Shown here: positions 27,149 to 36,194 of the stretch, piece by piece
How the letters are laid out: each line of letters starts with the position of its first letter
Numbering within the stretch: position 1 is the first letter of the stretch
Assembly: GCF_003709565.1 (NCBI RefSeq)
Contig: NZ_QNRC01000002.1
Location: forward strand, 215,238 to 279,237
Origin: Paracoccus sigandri
GTDB taxonomy: Bacteria; Pseudomonadota; Alphaproteobacteria; Rhodobacterales; Rhodobacteraceae
Direction of reading: 5' to 3'
DNA length: 64,000 bases
Made by a program: the position numbers and the translations under genes
Notes under the pieces: generated by a model
Database searches by the model: none
What the model was told of the DNA's origin: nothing
Seen by the model: the letters and a program-made list of their open reading frames with translations, nothing else

Positions 27149-28249
27149 TCAGCCCTTTTCCAGCAGTCGTGTAACGGTTTCCTGAAGTTTTGCCAGTTGT
27201 TGCGCCATGCGCGGCAAACGGCGCACGGCCTTCTGGATCTCCATCTGGGTATCCATCCTGACCGCCGGATTGCCCAGGATGACCCGGCCTGCCGGAACGC
27301 GGGTGAAGATCTTGCTGGCGCCGCCCGCGATCACGTCGTCGCCGATCTCGATATTGTCGTTGACGCCGACCTTGCCGGCCAGCACCACGCGGTTGCCGAC
27401 CCTCGCGGAACCGGCGATGCCCACCTGCGAACACAGCAGGCAGTCCTCGCCCACCGCGACGTTGTGGCCCAGCATCACCAGGTTGTCGATCTTGGTGCCC
27501 GAGCCCACGCGGGTCGAGCGGATCGTGCCGCGGTCGATGGTGGAATTCGCGCCGATCTCGACATCGTCGCCGATCTCGACCCCGCCGAGCGAATGGATGC
27601 GGGTCCAGTGCTGCGCCTTGATCTCGGCGCGCTCGCCCAGGGTGCGGCGGATCTCCTCGATGCCGGATTCCTCGGGGGTGACGAAGGAAAAGCCGTCCCC
27701 GCCGATCGAGGCGCCGGGCTGCACGATCAGCCGGTCGCCCGCCGTCACCCCATGGGCGATGCGCACGCCGGGGTGGATCAGCGCATCGTCGCCTAGCCGG
27801 CTGCCGCGCCCGATCGAGACATGGCTGGCGATGCGCGCCCGCGCGCCGATCACCACATCCGCGCCGATCACCACGAAGGGGCCGATGGCCGCGCCCTCGC
27901 CGATCCGGGCCGAGGGGTCGATCACGGCCGTCGAGTGGATGCCGGGCGCGATGTCGGGGCCGGTATCGAAGGCGCGGGTCAGCCCGGCCATCACCAGGCG
28001 CGGGCGCGGGGCGAAGATCGCGGCGCGCAGCCCGTAGGCCTCGGGGTCCATCCCCTCGGCCAGGATCGCCAGGCAGCCGGGCTTCAGCGTCTCGGCATAT
28101 TTCGGCGACATGGCCAGTGCGATGACCCCGCCCCGGTCGCCGGCGGGCTGGGTCGCGCCGGGCTCGGCCGCGCCGGTCACCTCCAGCGCCTCATCCCCCC
28201 AGCTGCGCGCCTCCAGCGCATGCGCCAATTCTGCGATCGTCACGGTCAT
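27149..28249 (-). CDS. lpxD: UDP-3-O-acylglucosamine N-acyltransferase
   Basis: A 366-residue enzyme of lipid A synthesis that transfers a 3-hydroxyacyl chain from ACP to the 2-amino group of UDP-3-O-acylglucosamine. The N-terminal uridine-binding domain (about 1-110) precedes a long left-handed beta-helix of hexapeptide repeats ([20 protein letters not shown] and similar) with the catalytic His in [14 protein letters not shown]. The length is a little above the usual 340. It has left the usual bamA-ompH-lpxD-fabZ-lpxA neighbourhood, which here ends at ompH (40085). Confidence 0.95.
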   Translation of the reverse strand: MTVTIAELAHALEARSWGDEALEVTGAAEPGATQPAGDRGGVIALAMSPKYAETLKPGCLAILAEGMDPEAYGLRAAIFAPRPRLVMAGLTRAFDTGPDIAPGIHSTAVIDPSARIGEGAAIGPFVVIGADVVIGARARIASHVSIGRGSRLGDDALIHPGVRIAHGVTAGDRLIVQPGASIGGDGFSFVTPEESGIEEIRRTLGERAEIKAQHWTRIHSLGGVEIGDDVEIGANSTIDRGTIRSTRVGSGTKIDNLVMLGHNVAVGEDCLLCSQVGIAGSARVGNRVVLAGKVGVNDNIEIGDDVIAGGASKIFTRVPAGRVILGNPAVRMDTQMEIQKAVRRLPRMAQQLAKLQETVTRLLEKG

Positions 28250-28274
28250 GTCGGTTCCCCTTCGAGGGGAGGAC

Positions 28275-29942
28275 TTAATCCGTCCGGCCGCCCGAATCCA
28301 GTGCGGCCTTCTCCATCAGCGCCCAAAGCGCGGCGTCGCGGCCATAGATATCCTCGAAGAAGGCGATCCCGCCATCCGCATCGGGATAGGCAGTGAAATA
28401 GACCAGATGCACCGGAACGTTCGGCGTCAGCGCCAGCCAGCGTTCGCGTCCGCCCTCCAGCGCGCGGCGGAACATGGCCTGCGGATCGTCGGTCTGCTGC
28501 GACAGCAGCGCATGGGCCAGGTCGAACGGATCGCCGATGCGGATGCAGCCGTTGGAATAGGCCCGGCTGCGATTGGCGAACAGGTGCTTGGTCGGCGTGT
28601 CGTGCAGATAGATGTTCCACGGGTTGGGAAAGATGAACTTGACCAGCCCCAGCGCATTGTCGTCGCCCGGCTTCTGCCGCAGCCGATAGGGGAAATTCGC
28701 CGCCGTATAGCGCGAGAAATCGATCTGGCCGCGCGGGATCACCCGCCCCTGCCCGTCGACGACATCCAGATGCGATACCGCGTGCCGGTTGGCCTTCAGC
28801 TGCGGCAGATAGTCCCGCACCGTCATCGAGCGCGGCACGTTCCAGCGCGGATTGACGACGACATATTCCATCTGGTCGGAAAACTCCGGCGTCTGGCGGT
28901 CGGGATCGGCCGTGCCGACGACGGTGCGGGTCTCGAAGATCTGCCGGCCGCCGTCGAGGATCCGCGCCTTGAATTCCGGGATGTTCACCCAGACATGGCG
29001 CGCCTCCAGGTCCTCGCCGCCCAGCCAGCGCATCCGCTCCAGCGCCATCAGGATGCGCTGCGTGCCCTGGTCGGCGCCCGCGTTCAGCGCCCGGATCGTG
29101 CGCGGCCCGGCGATTCCGTCGGCAGGCAGCCCGATGGCCTGCTGATAGCGCGCGACCTCGGCCGACAGCGCCTCATCGTAAAGATCGGGCGCGCCGGGCG
29201 CCGCAAAGCCGATGGATGCCAGCCGTTCACGCAGCAGCGCCACGCCCGGATCGCGCATTCCGGGCCGCCACAGCGCCTCGGGCACGGCGGGAAGGCCCGG
29301 CGGCACCACCAGGTCCTGCCGCGCGGCCAGCGCCTGCTGCAGGGCGCGATAGGCCGGATGGCGCGGCGCGACCGAGGCCAGATAGCCCGCCGGGTCGCCG
29401 CTGGCCGCGAATTCGGCCATCATCCGATCCACCGGCGGCCGCCTGACCTGGCGATGGATCTGCGGATCGACCGCCGAAGGCCGGACCATGCCGCCGCTCA
29501 GATCGGACAGATAGCGCGCCAGCACGCGCGCGTGAGCCAATTCTGCGGCCAGTTCCGAAGGCAGGTCCCGACCGTCGCCGGCCAGCGTGTCGGGGCGATA
29601 GCGCGCGGCGGGAATGCCATGGGCGGGACTGGCCGTGACCGCTTGCCGCAGCGCGTCGCGAAGCGCCTGCCCCTCGGGACCCGCAAAGACCGGCCGCAGC
29701 CCGTTCGAGCCGTAGAAGGCCGCCAGCACCGGGGAATCGGCCACGGCGCGGGCCAGCGCCATCTCGACCTCCGAGAACTCCAGCCGCGGGGGGACGGCGG
29801 CGGCGACCCGCAAGGTTCCGGGCTGCGGCACGATGGCCTGCGGCAGGGCGGCCTGTGGCAAGGCGGTCTGCGCAACCACCGGTTGCAGGGGCGCGATCAG
29901 GGCCAGACAGCCGACCGCAATCGATCTCGAAAGCCGCAACAT
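28275..29942 (-). CDS. L,D-transpeptidase, LdtD/YcbB type
   Basis: A 555-residue periplasmic enzyme that forms 3-3 (mDap-mDap) peptidoglycan cross-links. A signal peptide ([19 protein letters not shown]) is followed by a short ALPQ-rich repeat, a scaffold region, a peptidoglycan-binding domain (about 230-290, [33 protein letters not shown]) and the YkuD catalytic domain with His447 and Cys466 in [15 protein letters not shown]. The length and order match E. coli LdtD. The divergent neighbour is a MepK-like endopeptidase, the same pairing as E. coli ldtD-mepK. Confidence 0.92.
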   Translation of the reverse strand: MLRLSRSIAVGCLALIAPLQPVVAQTALPQAALPQAIVPQPGTLRVAAAVPPRLEFSEVEMALARAVADSPVLAAFYGSNGLRPVFAGPEGQALRDALRQAVTASPAHGIPAARYRPDTLAGDGRDLPSELAAELAHARVLARYLSDLSGGMVRPSAVDPQIHRQVRRPPVDRMMAEFAASGDPAGYLASVAPRHPAYRALQQALAARQDLVVPPGLPAVPEALWRPGMRDPGVALLRERLASIGFAAPGAPDLYDEALSAEVARYQQAIGLPADGIAGPRTIRALNAGADQGTQRILMALERMRWLGGEDLEARHVWVNIPEFKARILDGGRQIFETRTVVGTADPDRQTPEFSDQMEYVVVNPRWNVPRSMTVRDYLPQLKANRHAVSHLDVVDGQGRVIPRGQIDFSRYTAANFPYRLRQKPGDDNALGLVKFIFPNPWNIYLHDTPTKHLFANRSRAYSNGCIRIGDPFDLAHALLSQQTDDPQAMFRRALEGGRERWLALTPNVPVHLVYFTAYPDADGGIAFFEDIYGRDAALWALMEKAALDSGGRTD

Positions 29943-30248
29943 CCCAACCTCGCGCCCGGATTATGCTTTATTTCTCGCATTTTCGCGGATTTTGGTCCAT
30001 ATGAGACGATCATTCGGCCGCAGCATCCGCGGGTCCCGTGGCATTCCCGCCACAGCATTGCGCCCTCGATGCCACAACCACAGGTATCGGCAAAAACCCG
30101 CCGATCGTTGCCTGCAAACATCACAATCCGCAGGAATCTGTTCCCGAACACGCGAGGATTTGACATATTGTTAGCAAGTTCGGGGTAAACTCCGGACGCG
30201 CCGCGAAACGCGTGGCAAAAAAGAACGAAGCAGGACAGGCGATCTGAC

Positions 30249-30809
30249 ATGACAATGGACCTTATCTCCCGTCGCGGCATCATGGGTGTCTTCGCGGCGA
30301 CGACGGTTGCGGCTGCGCCGGTGATGGCGAATGCCTTCGGCTTCCTCCGCGGCGCGGGCGACATGCGGCGGGTCCGCATGTATTCGGGCAGGACCGGCGA
30401 AAGCATCGACACCGTCTACTGGGTCGACGGCAAGTACATTCGCGAAGCGCTGAACGAGATCAACATCTTCATGCGCGACTGGCGGACCGGACAGGCGATC
30501 GGCATCGACCCGCGCGCCGTCGACGTGGCGGCGGCCTCGCACCGGCTGCTGCAGACCAACGAACCCTACATGATGCTGTCGGGCTACCGCTCTCCGCAGA
30601 CCAATGCGATGCTGCGCCGGACCTCGGGCGGGGTTGCGCAGAACTCGCTGCACGTGACCGGCAAGGCGGCGGACCTGCGGCTGAAATCGCGCTCGGTCAA
30701 CCAGATGTACCAGGCGGCGCTGTCCTGCCGGGCGGGCGGCGTCGGCAAATATTCGCGCTCGAACTTCGTCCACATGGATTGCGGCCCGGTGCGCAGCTGG
30801 GGTTCCTGA
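30249..30809 (+). CDS. DUF882/YcbK peptidase, MepK-like murein endopeptidase
   Basis: A 186-residue exported protein with a twin-arginine-like signal (ISRRGIMGVFAATTVAAAPV). The catalytic domain is of the M15/DUF882 type, with zinc ligands His135 and Asp142 in SLHVTGKAADLR and His175 in NFVHMDCG; SGYRSPQTN is also typical. E. coli MepK (YcbK) cleaves 3-3 cross-links made by L,D-transpeptidases, and an LdtD-like gene is divergent here. Upstream, 306 gene-free bases hold a TTGACA at 30160-30165 without a well-spaced -10. ATG 30255 is an alternative start. Confidence 0.88.
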   Translation: MTMDLISRRGIMGVFAATTVAAAPVMANAFGFLRGAGDMRRVRMYSGRTGESIDTVYWVDGKYIREALNEINIFMRDWRTGQAIGIDPRAVDVAAASHRLLQTNEPYMMLSGYRSPQTNAMLRRTSGGVAQNSLHVTGKAADLRLKSRSVNQMYQAALSCRAGGVGKYSRSNFVHMDCGPVRSWGS

Positions 30810-31118
30810 CCCTCCTGCCCTGCGCCCCTGTCCTCATGTCCCGTCCCCGCGACCGGACGCCTGCCTGATGCCGCCCGATCCCTGCTCGGGCGGTTCAGCC
30901 ATTTCCGGTGCCCGATTTCCGGCGACGGCTTTTCCCTGCCCGGCCAATGCGGAGTATAACGGCAGCGAATCCCGCGGTTTTCATCGTGAAATCAACTTTC
31001 TGCACCGCGATCTTGTGACCAGATGCGGCATTGACACCGGGGCGAAGCTTGGCGACCCTTGCAGAAGCCCGGCCGGCTTGCGGTCGCGGCGGGATCGAAG
31101 GAGCATCGAACACCCCGC

Positions 31119-31706
31119 ATGAGTTCGCAAGACAGCCGCCGCGTTCGCACCCTCAAACGGATCCAGGCCACCGCGATCCGCCTCGCCATCGCCGAGGGCC
31201 TGAACAACATCACCACCGAAACCATCGCCCGCGAGGCGGGAATCAGCACCCGCACCTTCTTCAACTATTATCCCTACAAGGAAGCCGCGATCATGGGGCC
31301 GCCGCCGGACTATCCGGCCGAGGCGGCCGAGCGCTTCGTCGCCGGCCGCGGGCGGCTGATCGACGACCTGCACATGCTGATCGCCGCCCATCTGGGCCGC
31401 TTCGTGGAAGAACGCGACCTGGTCGCCGACATGCTGCGGCTGAGCGAGACCGACCAGAAGCTGCTGGCGCTGCGCCAGAATGCGGTCCTGGCCCGGCGCG
31501 CGCAGCTGAGCGAGATGCTGCGCCGCAGGATGCCGACGATCAAGCCGGCCATGGCCGAGATCCTGGCCGCCGCCATCGTCGCCGCCACCAATACCGCCAC
31601 CGTCGACTGGGCGATGGGCGCCCGCGAGGATTTCCTGGAGGCCGCGCGCGAGAACCTCGACATGATCCTGCCCGCCGCCACGATGCTGACGGCGAAGGCG
31701 GAGTGA
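31119..31706 (+). CDS. TetR-family transcriptional regulator
   Basis: A 195-residue regulator. The N-terminal helix-turn-helix reads ATAIRLAIAEGLNNITTETI, AREAGISTRTFFNYYPYKEAA, the standard TetR pattern; the rest is a helical ligand and dimerisation domain with no clue to the inducer. The start chosen is the ATG at 31119; AAGGAG lies 15 bases before it, rather far. The 309 bases upstream hold no gene that I can see, only a possible TTGACA at 31033. It ends four bases before the convergent rutR stop. Its target is unknown, and it may have nothing to do with the pyrimidine cluster. Confidence 0.85.
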   Translation: MSSQDSRRVRTLKRIQATAIRLAIAEGLNNITTETIAREAGISTRTFFNYYPYKEAAIMGPPPDYPAEAAERFVAGRGRLIDDLHMLIAAHLGRFVEERDLVADMLRLSETDQKLLALRQNAVLARRAQLSEMLRRRMPTIKPAMAEILAAAIVAATNTATVDWAMGAREDFLEAARENLDMILPAATMLTAKAE

Positions 31707-31709
31707 CGT

Positions 31710-32327
31710 TCAGGGGCTGAGCATCCGCCGGTAGAGATTGTCCAGAAACGCCCCCGCCTCGGCGAAGGGGTCGTGGCCGGGGCCCAGCACCGCGCGGACC
31801 TGGGTGTCGAAATCCGCGTAATGCTGGGTCAGCGCCCAGATCGAGAAGATCAGGTGATGCGGATCGACCGGGGCCAGGCGCCCCGCCGCGATCCAGCCGC
31901 GAATCGTGCCGACAGCGGCCTCGACCAGCTCGCGCAGATGCCCGCCCAGGATCTCGTTCAGATGCGGCGCGCCCTGCATGACCTCATGGGCGAAAAGCCG
32001 GCTTTCGCGAGGATAGTCGCGCGACATGTCCAGCTTGGCGCGGACATAGCGCAGCACTTCCTCCAGCGGCTCGCCCTCGGGGTCGATGGCGCGCAGCGGC
32101 GCCAGCCACATGTCCAGCTGCGCGGTCAGCAGCGTGCGGTGGATCTCGTCCTTCGAGTCGAAATAGTAGAGCACGTTGGGCTTGGACAAGCCCGCCGATT
32201 CGGCGATCTGGTCGATGGTCGAGCCGCGAAAGCCATGCGCCGCGAAGGCCGTCAGCGCGCCCTCGAGGATCAATTCCCGGTTGCGCTTCTGGATGCGCGT
32301 CATCTGGGGCGGGCTCTCGTCGCTCAT
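31710..32327 (-). CDS. rutR: Pyrimidine-responsive TetR-family regulator RutR
   Basis: A 205-residue TetR protein that closely follows E. coli RutR from memory: FAAHGFRGSTIDQIAESAGL, SKPNVLYYFDSKDEI, LDMWLAPLRAID, RDYPRESRLFAHEVMQGAPHL and LAPVDPHHLIFSIWALTQHYADF. RutR binds uracil or thymine and releases its operator. GGAGA lies four bases before the ATG at 32327. A near-consensus RutR site lies 128 bases upstream in the shared control region with the amidohydrolase operon, so it probably controls itself and the catabolic genes. Confidence 0.9.
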   Translation of the reverse strand: MSDESPPQMTRIQKRNRELILEGALTAFAAHGFRGSTIDQIAESAGLSKPNVLYYFDSKDEIHRTLLTAQLDMWLAPLRAIDPEGEPLEEVLRYVRAKLDMSRDYPRESRLFAHEVMQGAPHLNEILGGHLRELVEAAVGTIRGWIAAGRLAPVDPHHLIFSIWALTQHYADFDTQVRAVLGPGHDPFAEAGAFLDNLYRRMLSP

Positions 32328-32422
32328 CGTCTCTCCGTCGGGATGGCTCTGTGGGATGGTTCTGCGGGATGGCTCATTCATGGGCAGTAAACCGAATTTT
32401 GCGATCCGACCAGCACCGGCGC

Positions 32423-32470
32423 TTGACTGACCAACGCCCCGTGCTAGCCTGAGCCTGACCGTTTGGTCAA
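32423..32470 (+). promoter_or_regulatory. RutR operator with overlapping rightward promoter
   Basis: CTGACCGTTTGGTCAA (32455-32470) matches the RutR consensus TTGACCA-N2-TGGTCAA at 12 of 14 defined positions. Just upstream, TTGACT (32423-32428) and TAGCCT (32445-32450), 16 bases apart, form a plausible promoter for the amidohydrolase operon; the operator lies at its start site, where RutR would block it. Confidence 0.75.
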
Positions 32471-32628
32471 TATTTGGCAAGGAATATCAATGCCGCCCCA
32501 GCCATCGGCCCGGAACGGACGCGGGAAAGCGGCCTGCCGGACCCGCGCGAAGCCGATGGTCCGGGCGCGCCGACCCATCGAAGCCGACCCCGCGCGAAGA
32601 CGGGGCGGACAGACAGGAAGGAAGCTCG

Positions 32629-33894
32629 ATGAGTGACGCAGGCGGACCGGCCGCGGCCGCGAACATGAAGGTGAATTCCGAAAGGCTGTGGGACAGCCTG
32701 ATGGAGATGGCGAAGATCGGCCCCGGCGTCGCGGGCGGCAACAACCGCCAGACCCTGACCGATGCCGATGCCGAAGGCCGCGCGCTGTTTCGCGACTGGT
32801 GCGAGGCGGCCGGCATGACCATGGGGCTGGACCGCATGGGCAACATGTTCATGCGCCACGAGGGGGCCGAGCCCGACCTGGACCCGGTCTATATCGGCAG
32901 CCACCTGGACACCCAGCCCACGGGGGGCAAATACGACGGCGTGCTGGGGGTGCTGTCGGGGCTGGAGGTGGTGCGCTCGATCCGCGACATGGGGCTGGTG
33001 ACGCGGCGGCCGATCGTGGTGACCAACTGGACCAACGAGGAAGGCGCGCGCTTCGCCCCGGCCATGCTGGCCTCGGGCGTCTTCGCGGGCGAGCTGACCG
33101 AGGATTACGCCAACAGCCGCGAGGATGCCGAGGGGCTGCGCTTCGGCGACGAGCTGGACCGCATCGGCTGGCGCGGCGACGAGGCGCCGGGCGCGCGCAG
33201 GGTCCATGCGATGTTCGAATATCACATCGAGCAGGGCCCGATCCTGGAGGCCGAGGGCAAGCAGATCGGCGTCGTCACCCATGGCCAGGGGTTGTGGTGG
33301 CTGCAGGTGACGCTGACCGGCAAGGATGCGCATACCGGCTCGACCCCGATGAACATGCGGGTGAATGCGGGGCTGGGCATGGCGCGGATCATCGAGGCGG
33401 TGCATCGCATCGCCATGGATCACCAGCCCAATGCCGTCGGCGCGGTGGGGCAGATGAATGTCTGGCCGAATTCGCGCAACGTGATTCCCGGCCGCGCGGT
33501 GTTCACCATCGACTTCCGCAGCCCGGACCTGGAAAAGCTGACCGCCATGCGGGCCCGGCTGGAGACCGAGGCGGCCGCGATCGCCGCGGAGCTGGGGCTG
33601 GGCATCGGGATCGAGCCGGTCGGCCATTTCGATCCGGTCAGCTTCGATCCGGCACTGGTCGACATGGTGCGCGGCGCGGCCGAGCGGCTGGGTTACAGCC
33701 ACATGGATATCGTTTCGGGCGCGGGCCATGACGCCTGCTGGATCAACAAGGTCGCGCCGACGGTGATGATCATGTGTCCCTGCGTGGACGGGCTGAGCCA
33801 TAACGAGGCCGAGGAGATCAGCCCGGAATGGGCGGCGGCGGGCTGCGACGTGCTGCTGCATGCGGTGCTGGAGGCGGCCGAGGTGGTGCGCTGA
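32629..33894 (+). CDS. pydC: Zn-dependent M20 amidohydrolase, probable beta-ureidopropionase
   Basis: A 421-residue member of the N-carbamoyl-amino-acid hydrolase group. Landmarks are YIGSHLDTQPTGGKYDGVLG (zinc His and Asp), TNWTNEEGARF (Glu-Glu pair), FEYHIEQGPILE, TGKDAHTGSTPMNMR and SGAGHDACWINK with SHNEAEEIS at the end. In reductive pyrimidine breakdown such an enzyme hydrolyses N-carbamoyl-beta-alanine to beta-alanine, CO2 and ammonia. The link to dihydropyrimidinase downstream and a RutR operator upstream supports that role over hydantoin use. A GGAAGGAAG motif precedes the ATG. Confidence 0.88.
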   Translation: MSDAGGPAAAANMKVNSERLWDSLMEMAKIGPGVAGGNNRQTLTDADAEGRALFRDWCEAAGMTMGLDRMGNMFMRHEGAEPDLDPVYIGSHLDTQPTGGKYDGVLGVLSGLEVVRSIRDMGLVTRRPIVVTNWTNEEGARFAPAMLASGVFAGELTEDYANSREDAEGLRFGDELDRIGWRGDEAPGARRVHAMFEYHIEQGPILEAEGKQIGVVTHGQGLWWLQVTLTGKDAHTGSTPMNMRVNAGLGMARIIEAVHRIAMDHQPNAVGAVGQMNVWPNSRNVIPGRAVFTIDFRSPDLEKLTAMRARLETEAAAIAAELGLGIGIEPVGHFDPVSFDPALVDMVRGAAERLGYSHMDIVSGAGHDACWINKVAPTVMIMCPCVDGLSHNEAEEISPEWAAAGCDVLLHAVLEAAEVVR

Positions 33895-33904
33895 GGCGCG
33901 ACGG

Positions 33905-33953
33905 CCGGGGGCTCTGCCCCCGGACCCCCGGGATATTTGAGCCAAGATGAAAG
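33905..33953. repeat. Hairpin repeat with ATATTTGAGCC tail
   Basis: A perfect 8-bp stem CCGGGGGC-TCT-GCCCCCGG (33905-33923) and a tail with core ATATTTGAGCCAAGATGAAA (ending 33953). It lies between two genes of one operon. The last bases, AAAGGGG, double as the ribosome binding site of dihydropyrimidinase, and the tail's ATG is in frame with it. The hairpin may reduce read-through or protect the upstream mRNA. Confidence 0.75.
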
Positions 33954-33961
33954 GGGTGGGC

Positions 33962-35413
33962 ATGAGCACGGTCATCAGGAACGGAACCATCGTCACGGCC
34001 GATCTGAGCTGGAAGGCGGATGTGCTGATCGAGGGCGGGCGGATCGCCGCCATCGGCGAGGGGCTGGTGGGCGACGAGGTGCTGGATGCCTCGGGCTGCT
34101 ATGTGATGCCGGGGGGGATCGATCCGCATACCCATCTGGAGATGCCCTTCATGGGCACCTATTCCGCCGATGATTTCGAGAGCGGCACGCGGGCGGCTTT
34201 GGCGGGCGGGACGACGATGGTGGTGGATTTCGCCCTGCCCTCGCCCGGACAGGGGCTGATGGATGCGCTGCAGATGTGGGACAACAAGTCGGGCCGGGCG
34301 CATTGCGACTACAGCTTCCACATGGCGGTGACCTGGTGGGGCGAGCAGGTCTTCGACGAGATGGCGGCGGTGGTGGATCGCGGCATCACCAGCTTCAAGC
34401 ATTTCATGGCCTACAAGGGCGCGCTTATGGTGAACGACGACGAGCTGTTCGCGTCTTTCCGGCGCGTCGGCGACCTGGGCGGGATCGCGCTGGTCCATGC
34501 CGAGAACGGCGACGTGGTGGCGGAACTGTCGGCGCGGCTGCTGGCAGAGGGGAATGTGGGGCCCGAGGCCCATGCCTATAGCCGGCCGCCGCAGGTCGAG
34601 GGCGAGGCCACCAACCGCGCGATCATGGTGGCCGACATGGCGGGGGTGCCGCTCTATGTCGTGCATGTCAGCTGCGAGGACAGCCATGAGGCGATCCGGC
34701 GGGCGCGCAGCCAAGGCAAGCGGGTCTGGGGAGAGCCGCTGATCCAGCACCTGACCCTGGACGAAAGCGAGTATTTCCATCCCGACTGGGACCATGCCGC
34801 GCGGCGGGTCATGTCGCCGCCGTTCCGCAACAAGCTGCATCAGGACAGCCTGTGGGCCGGCCTGCAGTCGGGCAGCCTCTCGGTCGTGGCGACCGATCAT
34901 TGCGCCTTCACCACCGAGCAGAAGCGGTATGGCGTCGGCGATTTCACCAGGATCCCGAACGGCACAGGGGGCCTCGAGGACCGGATGCCGATGCTGTGGA
35001 CGCATGGGGTGGCGACCGGGCGGCTGACGCCCAATGAATTCGTCGCCGTCACCTCGACCAATATCGCCAAGATCCTGGGGATGTATCCGAAGAAGGGCGC
35101 CGTGCTGGTGGGCAGCGATGCCGACCTGGTGGTCTGGGACCCCGAGGCCGAGAAGACCATAAGCGCGGGCAGCCAGCAATCGGCGATCGATTACAACGTG
35201 TTCGAGGGGCAGAAGGTGAAGGGCCTGCCGCGCTTCACGCTGACCCGCGGCGTCGTCGCCGTGACCGAGGGCAAGCTGGACAGTCGCGAGGGCCATGGCG
35301 AATTCGTTGCGCGCGCGCCGCGCGGGACGGTGAACCGGGCGCTGTCGGCCTGGAAGGAACTGACCGCGCCGCGCCCGGTCGAGCGGTCGGGCATTCCGGC
35401 AAGCGGGGTCTGA
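33962..35413 (+). CDS. pydB: Dihydropyrimidinase (D-hydantoinase)
   Basis: A 483-residue amidohydrolase that opens dihydrouracil or dihydrothymine to the N-carbamoyl-beta-amino acid. The binuclear metal site is visible: GGIDPHTHLEMPFMG (two His), the lysine to be carboxylated in ITSFKHFMAYKG, His in LVHAENGD and VHVSCEDSHE, and Asp in VVATDHCAF. The tail PRGTVNRAL is usual. The ATG at 33962 has AGGGG five bases upstream, supplied by the repeat element. It acts just before the amidohydrolase of the gene upstream. Confidence 0.92.
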   Translation: MSTVIRNGTIVTADLSWKADVLIEGGRIAAIGEGLVGDEVLDASGCYVMPGGIDPHTHLEMPFMGTYSADDFESGTRAALAGGTTMVVDFALPSPGQGLMDALQMWDNKSGRAHCDYSFHMAVTWWGEQVFDEMAAVVDRGITSFKHFMAYKGALMVNDDELFASFRRVGDLGGIALVHAENGDVVAELSARLLAEGNVGPEAHAYSRPPQVEGEATNRAIMVADMAGVPLYVVHVSCEDSHEAIRRARSQGKRVWGEPLIQHLTLDESEYFHPDWDHAARRVMSPPFRNKLHQDSLWAGLQSGSLSVVATDHCAFTTEQKRYGVGDFTRIPNGTGGLEDRMPMLWTHGVATGRLTPNEFVAVTSTNIAKILGMYPKKGAVLVGSDADLVVWDPEAEKTISAGSQQSAIDYNVFEGQKVKGLPRFTLTRGVVAVTEGKLDSREGHGEFVARAPRGTVNRALSAWKELTAPRPVERSGIPASGV

Positions 35414-35414
35414 C

Positions 35415-36194
35415 TTGGCGCATCCGGTGATCGAGGCGAAGGGCGTCGGGCTGACCTTCCAGACCGCCGACGGGCCGGTCGATGCGCTGAAGGACGTGGA
35501 CCTGACCGTGGGCCGGGGCGATTTCGTCAGCTTCATCGGCCCCTCGGGCTGCGGCAAGACGACCTTCCTGCGCGCCGTCGCCGCGCTGGAGAGCCCGACC
35601 GCCGGAACGCTGCGGGTGAACGGCATGACCCCGGATGCGGCGCGCAAGGCCCGCGCCTATGGCTATGTCTTCCAGGCGCCGGGGCTTTACCCCTGGCGCA
35701 CCATCGCCGGCAATATCAGCCTGCCGCTGGAGATCATGGGCTTTGGCAAGGCCGACCGCGCGGCGCGGATCGCCCGCGTGCTGGAGCTGGTCGACCTGGC
35801 GGGTTTCGGGGGCAAGTTCCCCTGGCAGCTGTCGGGCGGGATGCAGCAGCGGGCCAGCATCGCCCGCGCGCTGGCCTTCGATGCCGACATCCTGCTGATG
35901 GACGAGCCCTTCGGCGCGCTGGACGAGATCGTCCGCGACCGGCTGAACGAGGCGCTGCTGGAGCTGTGGAAGAAGACCGGCAAGACCATCGGCTTCGTCA
36001 CCCACTCGATCCCCGAGGCGGTCTATCTGTCGACGAAGATCGTGGTCATGTCGCCGCGTCCGGGGCGGATCACGCGGATCATCGACAGCCCCCTGCCCCC
36101 GGACCGCCCGCTGGAGATCCGCGAGACCCCGGAATTCATCGCCCTGGCCCATGAGGTCCGCGAGGGGCTGCGCGAGGGCCACGGCCATGACTGA
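35415..36194 (+). CDS. ABC transporter ATP-binding protein (pyrimidine-type importer)
   Basis: A 259-residue ATPase of the nitrate/taurine/thiamine-precursor (SsuB/TauB/ThiZ) class. Walker A is GPSGCGKTT, the Q-loop is in YVFQAPGLYPWRT, the signature is LSGGMQQRASIARAL, Walker B ILLMDEPFGALDE and the switch His is in FVTHSIPEA. It starts at a TTG one base after the dihydropyrimidinase stop; a GTG nine bases further is possible. With the two permeases and the binding protein downstream it forms a complete importer. Confidence 0.92.
   Translation: MAHPVIEAKGVGLTFQTADGPVDALKDVDLTVGRGDFVSFIGPSGCGKTTFLRAVAALESPTAGTLRVNGMTPDAARKARAYGYVFQAPGLYPWRTIAGNISLPLEIMGFGKADRAARIARVLELVDLAGFGGKFPWQLSGGMQQRASIARALAFDADILLMDEPFGALDEIVRDRLNEALLELWKKTGKTIGFVTHSIPEAVYLSTKIVVMSPRPGRITRIIDSPLPPDRPLEIRETPEFIALAHEVREGLREGHGHD

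Noticed and set aside
30160..30191. TTGACA as a full promoter for the MepK-like gene
   Set aside because: The best -10 candidate (TAAACT) is 20 bases away; the -35 match alone is not enough to list a promoter.
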